This document shows positions 9,884 through 19,743 of a stretch of 64,000 nucleotides of DNA, piece by piece. The notes under the pieces are model-generated. The model made no database searches. It was not told the origin of the DNA and worked only from the letters and a program-made list of their open reading frames with translations. Each line of letters starts with the position of its first letter. Position 1 is the first letter of the stretch. Source of the DNA: Halomonas cupida (GTDB taxonomy: Bacteria > Pseudomonadota > Gammaproteobacteria > Pseudomonadales > Halomonadaceae); contig NZ_FRCA01000007.1 of NCBI RefSeq assembly GCF_900142755.1, positions 1 to 64,000 on the forward strand. Reading direction: 5' to 3'. A program made the translations under genes and the position numbers.

Positions 9884-9945
9884 CCGTTGCCTCTGTGCTT
9901 GTATACCCGACCATTCTACTCAACCTACCGTTTCCGACCAAGCAA

Positions 9946-9981
9946 AACACCGGGAGGGACCTCTGGTCACCTCCCGGTGTT
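9946..9981 (-). terminator. Rho-independent terminator of dacA
   Basis: On the minus strand a 12-bp stem (AACACCGGGAGG / CCTCCCGGTGTT), extendable through GACC/GGTC, is followed by a short T run (TTTTGC). It separates dacA from ybeD-lipB-lipA, so the lip genes probably have their own promoter. The right arm abuts the structured repeat that begins at 9981. Confidence 0.7.
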
Positions 9982-10152
9982 ATCAACCTGGCAATCAAAT
10001 AGCTCATCCTGATCGATTTGATTGTCGTCCGCACCACACTGGCGCAGATGCACGGATCTGCTGGTGTGGTGCAGTCTCGCGTCGGCCTGATGGCCGACGG
10101 CGACACATCCCTGTGTCGCCATGAACCCAACATGAAAGCATGCCGAGTTCAT
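9981..10152 (+). repeat. Five-hairpin dispersed element, copy 1
   Basis: First of four copies (others at 25874, 53392, 58608), all reading in the same direction. The hairpins in order are: AATCAAAT/ATTTGATT; GCACCACAC/GTGTGGTGC with inner CAGAT/ATCTG; CGTCGGCC/GGCCGACG; GGCGACACA/TGTGTCGCC; ATGAAC/GTTCAT. This copy differs from the others by paired changes in the fourth stem (A-T for G-C) and fifth stem (G-C for T-A). It lies between dacA and its terminator on one side and ybeD on the other. No convincing protein is encoded. Confidence 0.85.
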
Positions 10153-10181
10153 ATTTCATCCTGCTCGAAACGAGACGAAAC

Positions 10182-11402
10182 TCAGTCGAACCAGCCACCG
10201 ATCAGCTCAGAGAAGAAACGGTGGACCTTGTCGAACATGCGCTTGAAGAAGCCACCCTGCTCGACGGCCTCCAGCGCCACCAGCGGACGCTCACCGACGA
10301 CTTCATCGCCCAGTCGCACTTCCATGGTACCAACCTGCTGTCCTGCCGCAATCGGCGCCACCAGACTCTCGTTGATATCCAGGCGCGCGGTCAACTCGTC
10401 ATTGCGCGAGCGCGGCACCGTCATGTAGACATCACGATCCACACCCACTTTCAGCTCGCTGCTGGTCCCTTCCCAGACTCGCGGGGTATTGAGTACCGCT
10501 CCCTGATCGTACAGCTTGAGTGTTTCGTAATAACGGAAGCCATAGCTCAGCAACTTCTGGGTTTCCTGAGCCCTGGCCTCCTCGGAGGACGTGCCCAGCA
10601 CCACCGAGATCAAGCGCATATCCTCACGCTGTGCGGACGATACCAGGCAATAGCCTGCTGCATCAGTCCAGCCGGTCTTCAGGCCATCGACACTATCATC
10701 ACGCCATAACAGGCGGTTGCGGTTGTTCTGGTCGATACCGTTGTAGCTGAAGCTCTTCTGACTGTAGATCGCGTAGTGCTCGGGGTAGTCGAGAATGATG
10801 TGACGCGCCAGGCGCATCAGGTCACGGGCCGATGAATAATGATTATCCGCAGGCAGGCCCGTGGCGTTGACATAGTGAGTATTCTCCATGCCCAACTGAG
10901 CGGCATGCTGGTTCATCAGATCGGCAAACGGCGCCTCTCCACCGGCCAGGTACTCGGCCATGGCCACACTGGCATCGTTGCCGGAGACAATGACGATACC
11001 GTGCAACAGGTCTGTCACGGAGACCCGAGTCCCCACTTCGACGAACATCTTGGACCCACCGGTGCGCCAGGCGTTCTCACTGATCGGCACCATGTCATCC
11101 GGCTGGATATTGCCGCGTTCCAGCTCACGCTCGACCAGGTAGGCAGTCATCAGCTTGGTCAGACTGGCCGGTGGCACGCGCTCATCAGGGTTGCGCTCGG
11201 CCAGCACTCGACCGCTGTTGGCGTCGATAAGGATCCACGATGTCGCCGCGATCTGCGGCGACGCAGGAATCATTACCAGCGGCTCGGGAACATCAGGCTG
11301 AGGCACCGCCGGCGTCTGCTGAGCGCTCACCCAGGGTGCCACCAGTGACAAGCAGACAAGTGTCGACGCAATGATGCGTCGGTAGGACAATCTGGAGATC
11401 AT
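10182..11402 (-). CDS. dacA: D-alanyl-D-alanine carboxypeptidase (PBP5/6)
   Basis: A 406-residue penicillin-binding protein with a cleavable signal peptide (cut near VSAQQ). The motifs are SxxK in PPASLTKLM, SxN in VSGNDASV and KTG in DGLKTGWTD. The C-terminal beta domain ends in an amphipathic helix (GGFFKRMFDKVHRFFSELIG) that anchors it to the inner membrane. It trims terminal D-Ala from pentapeptides in the periplasm. It lies 76 bases downstream of rlpA in the wall-elongation cluster. Confidence 0.96.
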   Translation of the reverse strand: MISRLSYRRIIASTLVCLSLVAPWVSAQQTPAVPQPDVPEPLVMIPASPQIAATSWILIDANSGRVLAERNPDERVPPASLTKLMTAYLVERELERGNIQPDDMVPISENAWRTGGSKMFVEVGTRVSVTDLLHGIVIVSGNDASVAMAEYLAGGEAPFADLMNQHAAQLGMENTHYVNATGLPADNHYSSARDLMRLARHIILDYPEHYAIYSQKSFSYNGIDQNNRNRLLWRDDSVDGLKTGWTDAAGYCLVSSAQREDMRLISVVLGTSSEEARAQETQKLLSYGFRYYETLKLYDQGAVLNTPRVWEGTSSELKVGVDRDVYMTVPRSRNDELTARLDINESLVAPIAAGQQVGTMEVRLGDEVVGERPLVALEAVEQGGFFKRMFDKVHRFFSELIGGWFD

Positions 11403-11478
11403 GTTGATATGTCTCTATGCATCGTATGATAAACGTCGGTGACCCTGGGGCCACCTCATGATGACAAGCTGTCTGAGG

Positions 11479-12441
11479 TCACTGACCACCGACAACGAAA
11501 CTCTGCGGATAACCCGCCTGGCTCAACGCCTGGCGCACCGGCTCCACCTGACTACGACTGGCCAGCGGCCCCACCTGGACCTTGTACAGCCCGGCGGCAC
11601 CCTCCACCCTCACACTCTGGTTCAGCTCGCTCTGGAGCTTCGATTGCAGCGAACGAGCGCCATCTGCCGAGCCCAATGCCGCGACCTGCAGAAAGACCTC
11701 AGAACCGCCGCCGGATGGTGCTGGAGCCGCGCTGGCCACCGGCGTAGCCTGCTTGACCGAAGCAGCCTGCTGACTAGCCGTTGACGCCTGCGCAGGTGCT
11801 GATGAGGTCGGTGCCGATACCTGGCCACCGCTGGCCTGCCACTGCTGCGGATCAATGGCCGTTACCCGGACATTCCCGGTACCGTGGCCAAGGATATCCA
11901 GACGCGCGGCTGCCGCATAGGAAAGATCGATTTCGCGATCATCGTGGAACGGCCCCCGATCATTGACACGAACGATCACCGAACGCCCGTTGTCCAGATT
12001 GGTCACCTGGGCGTAACTGGGCAGCGGCAGGTTCTTGTGCGCCGCGCTCATCTTGTACATGTCATAGATCTCGCCATTGGATGTGGCGTATCCATGAAAT
12101 TTCTGACCATACCAGGAGGCCGTTCCCTCCCGTGAATAGCCCCGCGCATCGTCCATGACATGATAGGTCTTGCCCCACACCTCATAGGTCGAACGGTTGC
12201 CGGCCGAGGAGCGCGGCTCCACTCGTGGCACAGCATCAGGCACCTGGCTGACATCCGGCGGCGTCTCCGGATAGGCATCGCCACTCATGGCATAACGCCC
12301 ACCGGTACTGGTCGCTTGTGCCGTCGAATCGGGTGCCGTGGATGCTGAAGAAGACGACTCCGGGGCAGTGCTGTTGCCGGCACAACCGGCGAGTACCAGC
12401 ACCATGCCCAGTGCCGAAGGAACGAGAGATCGTCGCATCAT
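11479..12441 (-). CDS. rlpA: Septal ring lytic transglycosylase RlpA
   Basis: A 320-residue lipoprotein (lipobox LAGC). After a Ser/Thr-rich linker comes a double-psi beta-barrel (GTASWYGQKFHGYATSNGE, then VNDRGPFHDDREIDLS with the catalytic Asp) and a C-terminal SPOR domain (VFLQVAALGS to the end) that binds denuded glycan at the septum. The start at 12441 overlaps the mltB stop as ATGA; a second in-frame ATG follows immediately. A longer frame of 11 extra codons exists but lacks a signal peptide start. Confidence 0.95.
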   Translation of the reverse strand: MMRRSLVPSALGMVLVLAGCAGNSTAPESSSSASTAPDSTAQATSTGGRYAMSGDAYPETPPDVSQVPDAVPRVEPRSSAGNRSTYEVWGKTYHVMDDARGYSREGTASWYGQKFHGYATSNGEIYDMYKMSAAHKNLPLPSYAQVTNLDNGRSVIVRVNDRGPFHDDREIDLSYAAAARLDILGHGTGNVRVTAIDPQQWQASGGQVSAPTSSAPAQASTASQQAASVKQATPVASAAPAPSGGGSEVFLQVAALGSADGARSLQSKLQSELNQSVRVEGAAGLYKVQVGPLASRSQVEPVRQALSQAGYPQSFVVGGQ

Positions 12442-13499
12442 GTCTGCGGCTCCGTCTCTGTGGCTTGCAACCATGACCGCCCACCCAATTGCTCCACCTC
12501 GGCAATCGCCTCGGCCAACTCGGTGACAGCCATGGCATAGAGATAGCTGTGGTTGTAACGCGTAATGACGTAGAAGTTCTCGCCCGCCATACGATAGCGT
12601 GTGGTCCCATCGCCCATATCCAGAGCCAGAGGCACGACCTGCTGATCTGCAGGCAAGGGCTCAACCGGCGTGATGCCCACTGCCGCCAGTTCCGCGACAC
12701 TGACATCGGGGCGATCATCCCGATTGAAGTCGATACTGCTCGGTGGCGTGGCAGGCCCTTCGGCGTCCCAGTAGATAACCCCGCCCGGCTGCCAGCGGTG
12801 CTCGGCAAAATAATTGGCCACGCTGCCGATGGCATCCTCAGGATCGGTCCACAGATTGCGGTGGCCATCCCCATTGAAATCTACCGCATAGGCCTGATAG
12901 CTGGTGGGAATGAACTGCGGGTAGCCCATGGCGCCCGCATAGGATCCCTTGAGCTCCGCGGGGTCGACCTCCTGCTCATAGGCAATCTGCAGAAACGCCT
13001 CGAGTTCGCCGAGAAAGAAGTCGCCACGCCGCGGATGATGGAAAGCCAGGGTCGACAGTGAGTCAAGCACCCGATGGTCACCGGTGATCTGACCATAACG
13101 GGTTTCAACACCGATGATGCCGGCAATGATCTCCGGCGGCACACCGTACTGCTGCTCGGCACGTTCAAACGCATCGCGGTGGGCCTCGATAAAGGCCGCA
13201 CCTTCATTGATACGCTCGTCACCAAGGAAGATCCCTCGGTAGCGATGCCAGGTCATGTGATATTCGGCAGCACCACTCATGGCATCAAGCACCGATGACT
13301 GGAAGCGGGCATGGCTCATGGCATCATCCAGCCATTCTCGGTCGACGCCCTCAGCCGCCACCCGATCCACCATGGCCCTGACCTTCGCCGACTCGGCAGG
13401 GTCAAAATCTGCGGCCTGAACCATCATCGGCATCGCGGCCAACAGCATACAAAGCGCTGCACCAACGCCACCTTTTCCCTGGAACGGGGGCACCTTCAT
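12438..13499 (-). CDS. mltB: Membrane-bound lytic murein transglycosylase B
   Basis: A 353-residue protein of the Slt35/MltB family that cleaves glycan strands to 1,6-anhydro products. The catalytic Glu lies in IGVETRYGQ, and a calcium-type loop is visible as DFNGDGHRN. The N-terminus has a hydrophobic signal without lipobox Cys near the expected cleavage, so this copy appears soluble-periplasmic rather than lipidated. It overlaps rlpA by 4 bases. Confidence 0.94.
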   Translation of the reverse strand: MKVPPFQGKGGVGAALCMLLAAMPMMVQAADFDPAESAKVRAMVDRVAAEGVDREWLDDAMSHARFQSSVLDAMSGAAEYHMTWHRYRGIFLGDERINEGAAFIEAHRDAFERAEQQYGVPPEIIAGIIGVETRYGQITGDHRVLDSLSTLAFHHPRRGDFFLGELEAFLQIAYEQEVDPAELKGSYAGAMGYPQFIPTSYQAYAVDFNGDGHRNLWTDPEDAIGSVANYFAEHRWQPGGVIYWDAEGPATPPSSIDFNRDDRPDVSVAELAAVGITPVEPLPADQQVVPLALDMGDGTTRYRMAGENFYVITRYNHSYLYAMAVTELAEAIAEVEQLGGRSWLQATETEPQT

Positions 13500-13545
13500 T
13501 CATCCTCTCCCTGAATCAGCGCCTGCCGGCACGATTTCCAGGTCC

Positions 13546-13590
13546 TTTCAGACCTGGCAATTTCAGATCTGGTAATTTCAGATCCGGCAA
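13546..13590. repeat. Three tandem 15-bp repeats
   Basis: TTTCAGACCTGGCAA, TTTCAGATCTGGTAA and TTTCAGATCCGGCAA follow each other directly in the rodA-mltB gap, about 50 bases upstream of the mltB start. The copies differ only by C/T changes. No function can be assigned. Confidence 0.75.
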
Positions 13591-13623
13591 TCAGAATGAG
13601 ACGACTCTCATTTCCTCTGACTG

Positions 13624-14781
13624 CTATCGCGGCAACAAGCGGCGGTGTGCGTGAACCGCCATGAGAATACCGAAACCGGCCATCAAGGTCACGCTGGAAG
13701 TGCCGCCGTAACTTACCAGCGGCAACGGCACTCCAACCACCGGTAGAATGCCGCTGACCATACCGATGTTGACGAACACATAAATGAAGAAGGTCAGCAT
13801 GATGCCGCCTCCCAGCAGGCGACCGAAGGTGTCCTGAGCCGACCCTGCCAGCCACAGGCCTCGGGCGACGATCAACAGGTACAGCATCAGAAAGGCCAGC
13901 ATGCCGATGAGGCCAAACTCCTCGCCCAACACCGCCACAATGAAGTCGGTGTGACGTTCCGGCAGGAACTCCAGTTGAGACTGGGTGCCATGCAGCCATC
14001 CCTTGCCCCAGATGCCGCCACTGCCGATGGCGGTGGTCGACTGGATGATATTCCAGCCCGCCCCGAGAGGGTCACTTTCCGGGTCGAGGAAGGTCAGCAC
14101 CCGCTGGCGCTGATAGTTGTGCATGTTCATCCACAACAGCGGTAGAGCAGCGCTGGCCAGTGCCACTATGACACCAATGAAACGCCAGGACAGACCGGCC
14201 AGCAGAATCACGAATACTGCTGCCGCCGCGACCAGCAACGAAGTCCCCAGGTCGGGCTGTCTGGCAATCAGGCCAACAGGCAAGGCGATCAACACCGCAC
14301 AGCCCAACAGCACACGCCAGTTGGGCGGCAATTCATGGCGACTGATCCAGGCCGCCACCATCATGGGCATGGCGAGCTTCATCAATTCCGAGGGCTGGAA
14401 ACGAATCAGTCCGGGAATCTCCAGCCAGCGCTGGGCACCCATGCCGATATCCCCCAGCACCTCCACCGCTACCAGCATCAACAAGCCGAAGAGGTACGCA
14501 GGCAAGGCCCAGCGCATCAAGGTCTGTGGCGAGAACTGCGCCAGCACCAGCATTACCACCAGCGCAACACCGAAACGTATCGCCTGGGCAATGACCATAT
14601 GGCTGCTTTCACCGCTGGCGCTGTACAGTACCACCAGCCCACTGCACATCAACAGCAGCAGCATACCCAGCAACCAGGGGTCGAGATGCAATCGCTGCCA
14701 GATGGTCTTGCGCCGCGAGATACCACTTTGTGACTGCTTGACCGGATAGGCGCGTGATGGGCGCAACAGGTCAGTGATCAT
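13624..14781 (-). CDS. rodA: Rod-shape SEDS glycosyltransferase RodA
   Basis: A 385-residue polytopic inner-membrane protein (about ten hydrophobic segments). Family signatures include RFQPSELMKLA and the C-terminal PLPLVSYGGTS. It polymerises lipid II during elongation together with the PBP2 encoded directly upstream; the start overlaps the mrdA stop by 4 bases (ATGA). Confidence 0.96.
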   Translation of the reverse strand: MITDLLRPSRAYPVKQSQSGISRRKTIWQRLHLDPWLLGMLLLLMCSGLVVLYSASGESSHMVIAQAIRFGVALVVMLVLAQFSPQTLMRWALPAYLFGLLMLVAVEVLGDIGMGAQRWLEIPGLIRFQPSELMKLAMPMMVAAWISRHELPPNWRVLLGCAVLIALPVGLIARQPDLGTSLLVAAAAVFVILLAGLSWRFIGVIVALASAALPLLWMNMHNYQRQRVLTFLDPESDPLGAGWNIIQSTTAIGSGGIWGKGWLHGTQSQLEFLPERHTDFIVAVLGEEFGLIGMLAFLMLYLLIVARGLWLAGSAQDTFGRLLGGGIMLTFFIYVFVNIGMVSGILPVVGVPLPLVSYGGTSSVTLMAGFGILMAVHAHRRLLPR

Positions 14782-16679
14782 GGGCGACTCTCCGCATCAT
14801 TCCCCCCGAGACAGGATTCCTGTTCGGGAAGCCCGCAATTGTGATCGAGAATCCAGGCATCAGTCATGGCTCTGGCCAGGCTGGCGGCGTGAGTCGAACC
14901 GCCACCGGCGTTCTCGACGATCACCGATACTGCAATCTGCGGATTGTCGACCGGTGCAAAGGCCATGAACAGAGCGTGGTCGCGCAAGCGCTCACGCAGC
15001 TCCGAGGCGTTGTACTTCTGGTTCTGACCCAGCGAAAACACCTGGGCGGTACCGGACTTGCCGGCCATACGGTACTCCAGGCCAGCACCGGTACGTCGTG
15101 CGGTTCCTTCGCGACCGGACAACACCTTCTCCATGCCACTGAAAACCCGATCCCAATAGCTGTCATTGCTGACTTCGATATCCGCTGGCGTATCCGGCAG
15201 ATCCGCCGGAACGTCTTCTTCACCGATACTCCGCGCCAAGCGCGGACGCACCCAATGCCCACGGTTGGCCAGCACCGCAGTGGCCGATGCCAGCTGCAGT
15301 GGCGTCACCTGGAGATAGCCCTGGCCGATCCCCACCGAGAGCGTCTCCCCCGGGTACCAGGACTGCTCGAAGCGGGCCTGTTTCCAGTCCCGCGACGGCA
15401 ACAGACCATCGCCTTGCCCGGCAACATCGGCGGCAACTCGAGTACCGAAGCCAAAATGCTCGAGGTTGTCGTGGATACGGTCGATGCCCAGGTCATGCGC
15501 AAGCGAATAGAAATAGGTGTTGTTGGACACCGCCAGCGCTCGCTCGAGGTCGACTCGGCCATGCCCCCAGCGCAACCAGTTGCGATAGCGACGATCATCA
15601 TTGGGCAGTTGGTAGTAGCCAGGGTCATAGATCACCTGCTCAGGCGTGATGACACCTTCGATCAGCCCACTCATGGCCATGAACGGCTTGATGGTCGAGC
15701 CCGCTGGATAGCTGCCACGGGTGGCACGATTGAACAGCGGCAGGTCGAGGTCCTCCTGCAACCCTCGATAGGAGGCCACATCAATGCCGGTGACGAACTG
15801 ATTGATGTCGAAGCCGGGTACCGATGCCATGGCCAGAATCTCGCCGGTCTGGGGAGCGATCGCCACAATGGCGCCGCGTCGACCGTCGAGCAGGTCATAG
15901 GCCAACTGCTGCATATCAATGTCGATGGTCAGGGTCAGATCACTACCCGGTTGTGGTGCTGTATGCCCCAATTCGCGCAGCACTCGACCGCGCGCATTGG
16001 TTTCCACCTTGCGCAGCCCGGCGCGACCATGCAGCTGCTCCTCATAGAAGTTCTCGATCCCGGTCTTGCCGATGAAATGAGTACCAGCGTAATTGCCCGG
16101 GTCGAGCTCCTTCAGTTCCTCGGCATTGATCCGTCCGACATACCCAAGGGCATGCGACATGATTTCTGCCTGCGGATAGTAGCGCAGCAACTGGGCCTGG
16201 ACCTCGACCCCGGGCAAACGGTGACGATTGACTGCCAGCCGTGCGATCTGTGACTCGGTAAGATCGCTCATCAGCAGCGCCGGCTGGAAGGGGCGCTGAC
16301 GCTGGCGCGAACGCACCTTGAATTCCTCGACCTCATCGGCGGGAAGCTGGAGCAGATCAACCAGCAAGGTCAGGGTCGCGTCGAGATCATCGACACGCTC
16401 CCTGACCAGCGTCAGGTTGTAGGTGGGACGATTCTCGGCCAGCAGGCGCCCATGGCGATCGTAGATCAGGCCACGGGTGGGTGGCAGCGGCTCCACGCGC
16501 ACACGATTGTTCTCGGAACGTGTGCTGTAGACTTCATGCTCGACGATCTGAAGATAACAAAGTCGGCCCACGAGCAGGCTCGACAGCAACAACACCACCA
16601 ACACCGCCAGGCTGGCACGCACACGAAAGATACGCAGCGCGTGCTCGGGGTTCTTCAGGGTATTACGAGGCTCGCGCAT
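14778..16679 (-). CDS. mrdA: Penicillin-binding protein 2 (peptidoglycan DD-transpeptidase)
   Basis: A 633-residue class B PBP with one N-terminal membrane segment, a pedestal domain and the transpeptidase domain. Catalytic motifs: SxxK in PAGSTIKPFM, SxN in VSNNTYF, KSG in MAGKSGTAQ. It cross-links the glycan made by RodA in the elongasome. rlmH lies 27 bases upstream and rodA overlaps downstream. Confidence 0.97.
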   Translation of the reverse strand: MREPRNTLKNPEHALRIFRVRASLAVLVVLLLSSLLVGRLCYLQIVEHEVYSTRSENNRVRVEPLPPTRGLIYDRHGRLLAENRPTYNLTLVRERVDDLDATLTLLVDLLQLPADEVEEFKVRSRQRQRPFQPALLMSDLTESQIARLAVNRHRLPGVEVQAQLLRYYPQAEIMSHALGYVGRINAEELKELDPGNYAGTHFIGKTGIENFYEEQLHGRAGLRKVETNARGRVLRELGHTAPQPGSDLTLTIDIDMQQLAYDLLDGRRGAIVAIAPQTGEILAMASVPGFDINQFVTGIDVASYRGLQEDLDLPLFNRATRGSYPAGSTIKPFMAMSGLIEGVITPEQVIYDPGYYQLPNDDRRYRNWLRWGHGRVDLERALAVSNNTYFYSLAHDLGIDRIHDNLEHFGFGTRVAADVAGQGDGLLPSRDWKQARFEQSWYPGETLSVGIGQGYLQVTPLQLASATAVLANRGHWVRPRLARSIGEEDVPADLPDTPADIEVSNDSYWDRVFSGMEKVLSGREGTARRTGAGLEYRMAGKSGTAQVFSLGQNQKYNASELRERLRDHALFMAFAPVDNPQIAVSVIVENAGGGSTHAASLARAMTDAWILDHNCGLPEQESCLGGNDAESRP

Positions 16680-16706
16680 GTAAGAGGCAATCCTTGGCAG
16701 ACAGGC

Positions 16707-17174
16707 TCATCGGTGATACGGATGCCCCACCATCAGTGTCCAGGCGCGATAAAGCTGCTCGGCAAGCACCAGACGGACCAGTGGGTGCGGCAGGGTCAAG
16801 GCGGAAAGCGACCAGCGCTGATGTGCGCGTGCCGACAGCTCGGCTGCCAGGCCATCAGGACCGCCAACGAGCAGCACGACATCGCGACCGTCCAGGCGCC
16901 ACTGTTCAGCGGCCCCGGCAAGCCTCTCGGTACTCCAGGTCTTGCCGAGTACCTCCAGAGCTACCAGGTGTTCATCGCCCTTGAGGCGAGCCACGATACG
17001 CTCCGCTTCCTGAGCGACGGCACGCCCCACATCGGCATTGCGCCCGCGATGGCCTGGTGCAATTTCCTCGATCTCGAGAGTAAAGTCGCGTGGCAGGCGC
17101 TTGCGATATTCCTCGACGCCTTCGTTGACCCACCCCGGCATGCGTGTACCCACCGCCAACAGGCGGACCTTCAT
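16707..17174 (-). CDS. rlmH: 23S rRNA (pseudouridine1915-N3)-methyltransferase
   Basis: A 155-residue SPOUT methyltransferase. The SAM-binding knot region shows [10 protein letters not shown], and the C-terminus ends in the family-typical [15 protein letters not shown]. It modifies the ribosomal decoding-centre helix 69. It overlaps rsfS by 4 bases. Confidence 0.96.
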   Translation of the reverse strand: MKVRLLAVGTRMPGWVNEGVEEYRKRLPRDFTLEIEEIAPGHRGRNADVGRAVAQEAERIVARLKGDEHLVALEVLGKTWSTERLAGAAEQWRLDGRDVVLLVGGPDGLAAELSARAHQRWSLSALTLPHPLVRLVLAEQLYRAWTLMVGHPYHR

Positions 17175-17533
17175 GCCTTGACCTCTTCTCCTGCTGGAGC
17201 GGCATCAGTTGGCAGGTCCGCCCACAGGCGTTCGAGATCATAAAGGTCTCGTGTTGCCGGCAGCATCACATGCACCACCAGTTCACCGATATCAACAAGC
17301 ACCCAGTCAGAGCCGTTCTCGCCCTCGATGCCAATTGGCTGAATGCCGGCTTCCTTGACCGCGGTAACAACGCTGTCGGCCAGTGCCGAAACATGGCGCG
17401 TGGAAGTACCGCTGGCAACCACCATCCAATCCGTTACGCTGGTAAGGCGTGAAACGTCCAGTGCCGCGATGTCCCTGGCCTTGAGATCTTCCAACGCCTC
17501 CATCACGATCGTCTTCAGTGCGTCGATCTGCAT
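17171..17533 (-). CDS. rsfS: Ribosomal silencing factor RsfS
   Basis: A 120-residue Iojap-like protein with the motifs [14 protein letters not shown] and [17 protein letters not shown]. It binds uL14 and blocks subunit joining under starvation. It sits between nadD and rlmH as in most gammaproteobacteria, with about 100 bases to nadD. Confidence 0.95.
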   Translation of the reverse strand: MQIDALKTIVMEALEDLKARDIAALDVSRLTSVTDWMVVASGTSTRHVSALADSVVTAVKEAGIQPIGIEGENGSDWVLVDIGELVVHVMLPATRDLYDLERLWADLPTDAAPAGEEVKA

Positions 17534-17635
17534 AGCCCCTCATCTATGGGTATTCGGTAAGACCGTCATTGTAACCTGTGTGCCGACTTCTGGCAGTGAC
17601 AAATAACGCTCAGGGGATCAGTTCAGGACACCGCG

Positions 17636-18310
17636 TCAGCGATACAGACCCAGACGACGAATTTCCGCTTCGACACTTTCGCTGAGCAGGTAGCGCACAC
17701 TCGTGCCACTGACCAGACTGTCGCGGACGAAGGTCGCTGAAATTGCCATTCGCGACGGCAGCCGTAAACGCAGCAACCTGCCCTCGGGGTAAGCCATCAG
17801 CGCCTCGACACTGTCCACCTCGCGTCCGGCAAACAGTTGCTTGAGCGCATCCGGCAGAGGCTGCTCATGATCAGGTCTGTCGACCACTACCACGTGGGCA
17901 AGTTCAAGAATCCGCTCGGGCTGGCGCCAGTCGGCCAGCTTGAGGAAGGCATCATGGCCCACCGCCATCACCAGCCGAGCCTCCTTGCCGTAGCGTGATC
18001 GCAGGTCGGCAAGGGTGTCGGCACTCCACGACGGCCCTTCCCTTTCGAGTTCACACGGGTCTGCCATCAGCCCCGGCGTATCGCCGATCCCCAGACGCAG
18101 CAGCGCAAGACGCTGCTGCGAGGATACCTGAGGGCGACCCCGAAGAGGTGGCTGAGCGGCCGGCACCATGTGCACCCCATCCAACGACAGCGCCATGTGG
18201 AGTTCCACTGCCGTGCGCAGATGGCCGAGATGCACCGGATCGAAAGTGCCACCGAGCATGGCAATGCGTGCCGGGCCACCGCCTTCTGACAGCGCGAAAG
18301 TCATGCTCAC
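17636..18310 (-). CDS. nadD: Nicotinate-nucleotide adenylyltransferase
   Basis: A 224-residue enzyme forming nicotinate adenine dinucleotide in NAD synthesis. The nucleotidyltransferase signature is [12 protein letters not shown], and a C-terminal [10 protein letters not shown] matches the second conserved motif (usually ISSTxIR). It overlaps the proA stop by 4 bases, so the two are co-translated. Confidence 0.94.
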   Translation of the reverse strand: MSMTFALSEGGGPARIAMLGGTFDPVHLGHLRTAVELHMALSLDGVHMVPAAQPPLRGRPQVSSQQRLALLRLGIGDTPGLMADPCELEREGPSWSADTLADLRSRYGKEARLVMAVGHDAFLKLADWRQPERILELAHVVVVDRPDHEQPLPDALKQLFAGREVDSVEALMAYPEGRLLRLRLPSRMAISATFVRDSLVSGTSVRYLLSESVEAEIRRLGLYR

Positions 18311-19593
18311 TGGCGAATCTGCCCCTCACCGAACACCACATACTTGCGGGTGGTGAGTCCTTCCAGGCCCACAGGCCCCCGCACATGCAGACGGTCGGTG
18401 GAGATACCTATCTCCGCCCCCAGGCCATACTCGAAGCCATCGGCAAAACGAGTCGACGCATTGACCATCACCGAAGCGGAGTCCACCTCGGCAACGAAAC
18501 GTCGCGCCAGCAGATAGTCACTGGTGACGATGGCATCGGTATGGCGGGAGCTGTAACGGTCGATGTGCGCCATGGCCGCATCAATACCATCGACCACACG
18601 AATCGCCAATACCGGGGCCAGATACTCGGTCCCCCAGTCCTCCTCGGTGGCCGGCAACATATCGCACACGATCACTCGGCAGCGCTCGCAGCCACGCATC
18701 TCGACACCCAGCTCCCGGTAGGCGTCCGCCAGCCGCGGCAGGATACTGTCGGCAATTGCCGCATCGACAAGCAGTGTCTCCATGGCATTGCAGACACCAT
18801 AGCGGTGCGTCTTGGCATTGATGGCAATGGACTGCGCCATATCAGGATCAGCACTGGCATCTATATAGACATGACAGATACCATCAAGATGTTTGATCAC
18901 CGGCACGCGCGCCTCACGCGAAATGCGCTCGATCAACGACTTGCCACCACGAGGGATGATGACATCGACATATTCGGGCATGGCAATCAACCGGCCTACC
19001 GCCGCACGGTCAGTGGTGGCAACGACCTGGACGGCACTGACTGCCAGTTCGGTTTCCTCGAGCGCTCGGGTAATACAGGCGGCCAGTGCAGCGTTCGATT
19101 CACTGGCTTCCGAACCACCACGCAGAATGCAGGCATTGCCCGACTTGAGACACAGACTTGCCGCTTCCATGGTGACGTTGGGGCGCGATTCATAGATGAT
19201 GCCGATAACTCCAAGAGGAACGCGCATTTGACCAAGCTGAATGCCGCTCGGCAGCGACCGCAGGCCATCGACCTCTCCCACCGGATCCGGCAGCGCCGCT
19301 ACCTGATGCAGCCCGTCGACCATCGCATCGATGCGCGCGTCGGTCAGCGCGAGGCGGTCGAGCATGGCATCGTCCAGGCCATTGGCACGACCCCGCTCGA
19401 GATCACGCTGGTTGGCGGCCTTGACCTCGCTACGCGCACCATCAAGCTGACGTGCCATGGCAGCGAGAGCCTCGTTCTTGCTCCGGGTAGTCGCACGACG
19501 CAAGGTGGCGGCCGCAGCGCGCGCGGCCTGACCGACCTCGGTCATGTAGGCGTCGACGTCGTCGATCACGGTGACAGCGGTTTCGGCATTCAT
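18307..19593 (-). CDS. proA: Glutamate-5-semialdehyde dehydrogenase (gamma-glutamyl phosphate reductase)
   Basis: A 428-residue enzyme of proline synthesis. It shows the family motifs [25 protein letters not shown] and the catalytic Cys region [13 protein letters not shown]. The ATG at 19593 is chosen because AGGAGA lies at a suitable distance and it gives the usual length; the reading frame remains open 330 bases further upstream, but that part overlaps the divergent gene at 19744 and has no family similarity. Confidence 0.96.
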   Translation of the reverse strand: MNAETAVTVIDDVDAYMTEVGQAARAAAATLRRATTRSKNEALAAMARQLDGARSEVKAANQRDLERGRANGLDDAMLDRLALTDARIDAMVDGLHQVAALPDPVGEVDGLRSLPSGIQLGQMRVPLGVIGIIYESRPNVTMEAASLCLKSGNACILRGGSEASESNAALAACITRALEETELAVSAVQVVATTDRAAVGRLIAMPEYVDVIIPRGGKSLIERISREARVPVIKHLDGICHVYIDASADPDMAQSIAINAKTHRYGVCNAMETLLVDAAIADSILPRLADAYRELGVEMRGCERCRVIVCDMLPATEEDWGTEYLAPVLAIRVVDGIDAAMAHIDRYSSRHTDAIVTSDYLLARRFVAEVDSASVMVNASTRFADGFEYGLGAEIGISTDRLHVRGPVGLEGLTTRKYVVFGEGQIRQ

Positions 19594-19743
19594 ACAGCCA
19601 GGTTTCTCCTGTGGGGGAACCACCGACGCCTCTGCAACTGGAAAAATCGTGCTGGAAACATCAGTGTCGAGAATATCGGTGAATGGCGTGGCAGCTCCTG
19701 CTGCGCGGCCCTTGTCATTGGAAGACAACCATCTTAAGACAGC

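Noticed and set aside
9981..10198. Short minus-strand frames with similar peptides in each hairpin element (for example around GCAGLMAAQ-like text)
   Set aside because: They arise because the element itself is repeated. Frames shift between copies, substitutions preserve stems rather than codons, and no common ribosome site exists.
14841..16253. A 470-codon plus-strand frame opposite mrdA
   Set aside because: Antisense shadow of the PBP2 gene, with no ribosome site and no recognisable motif.
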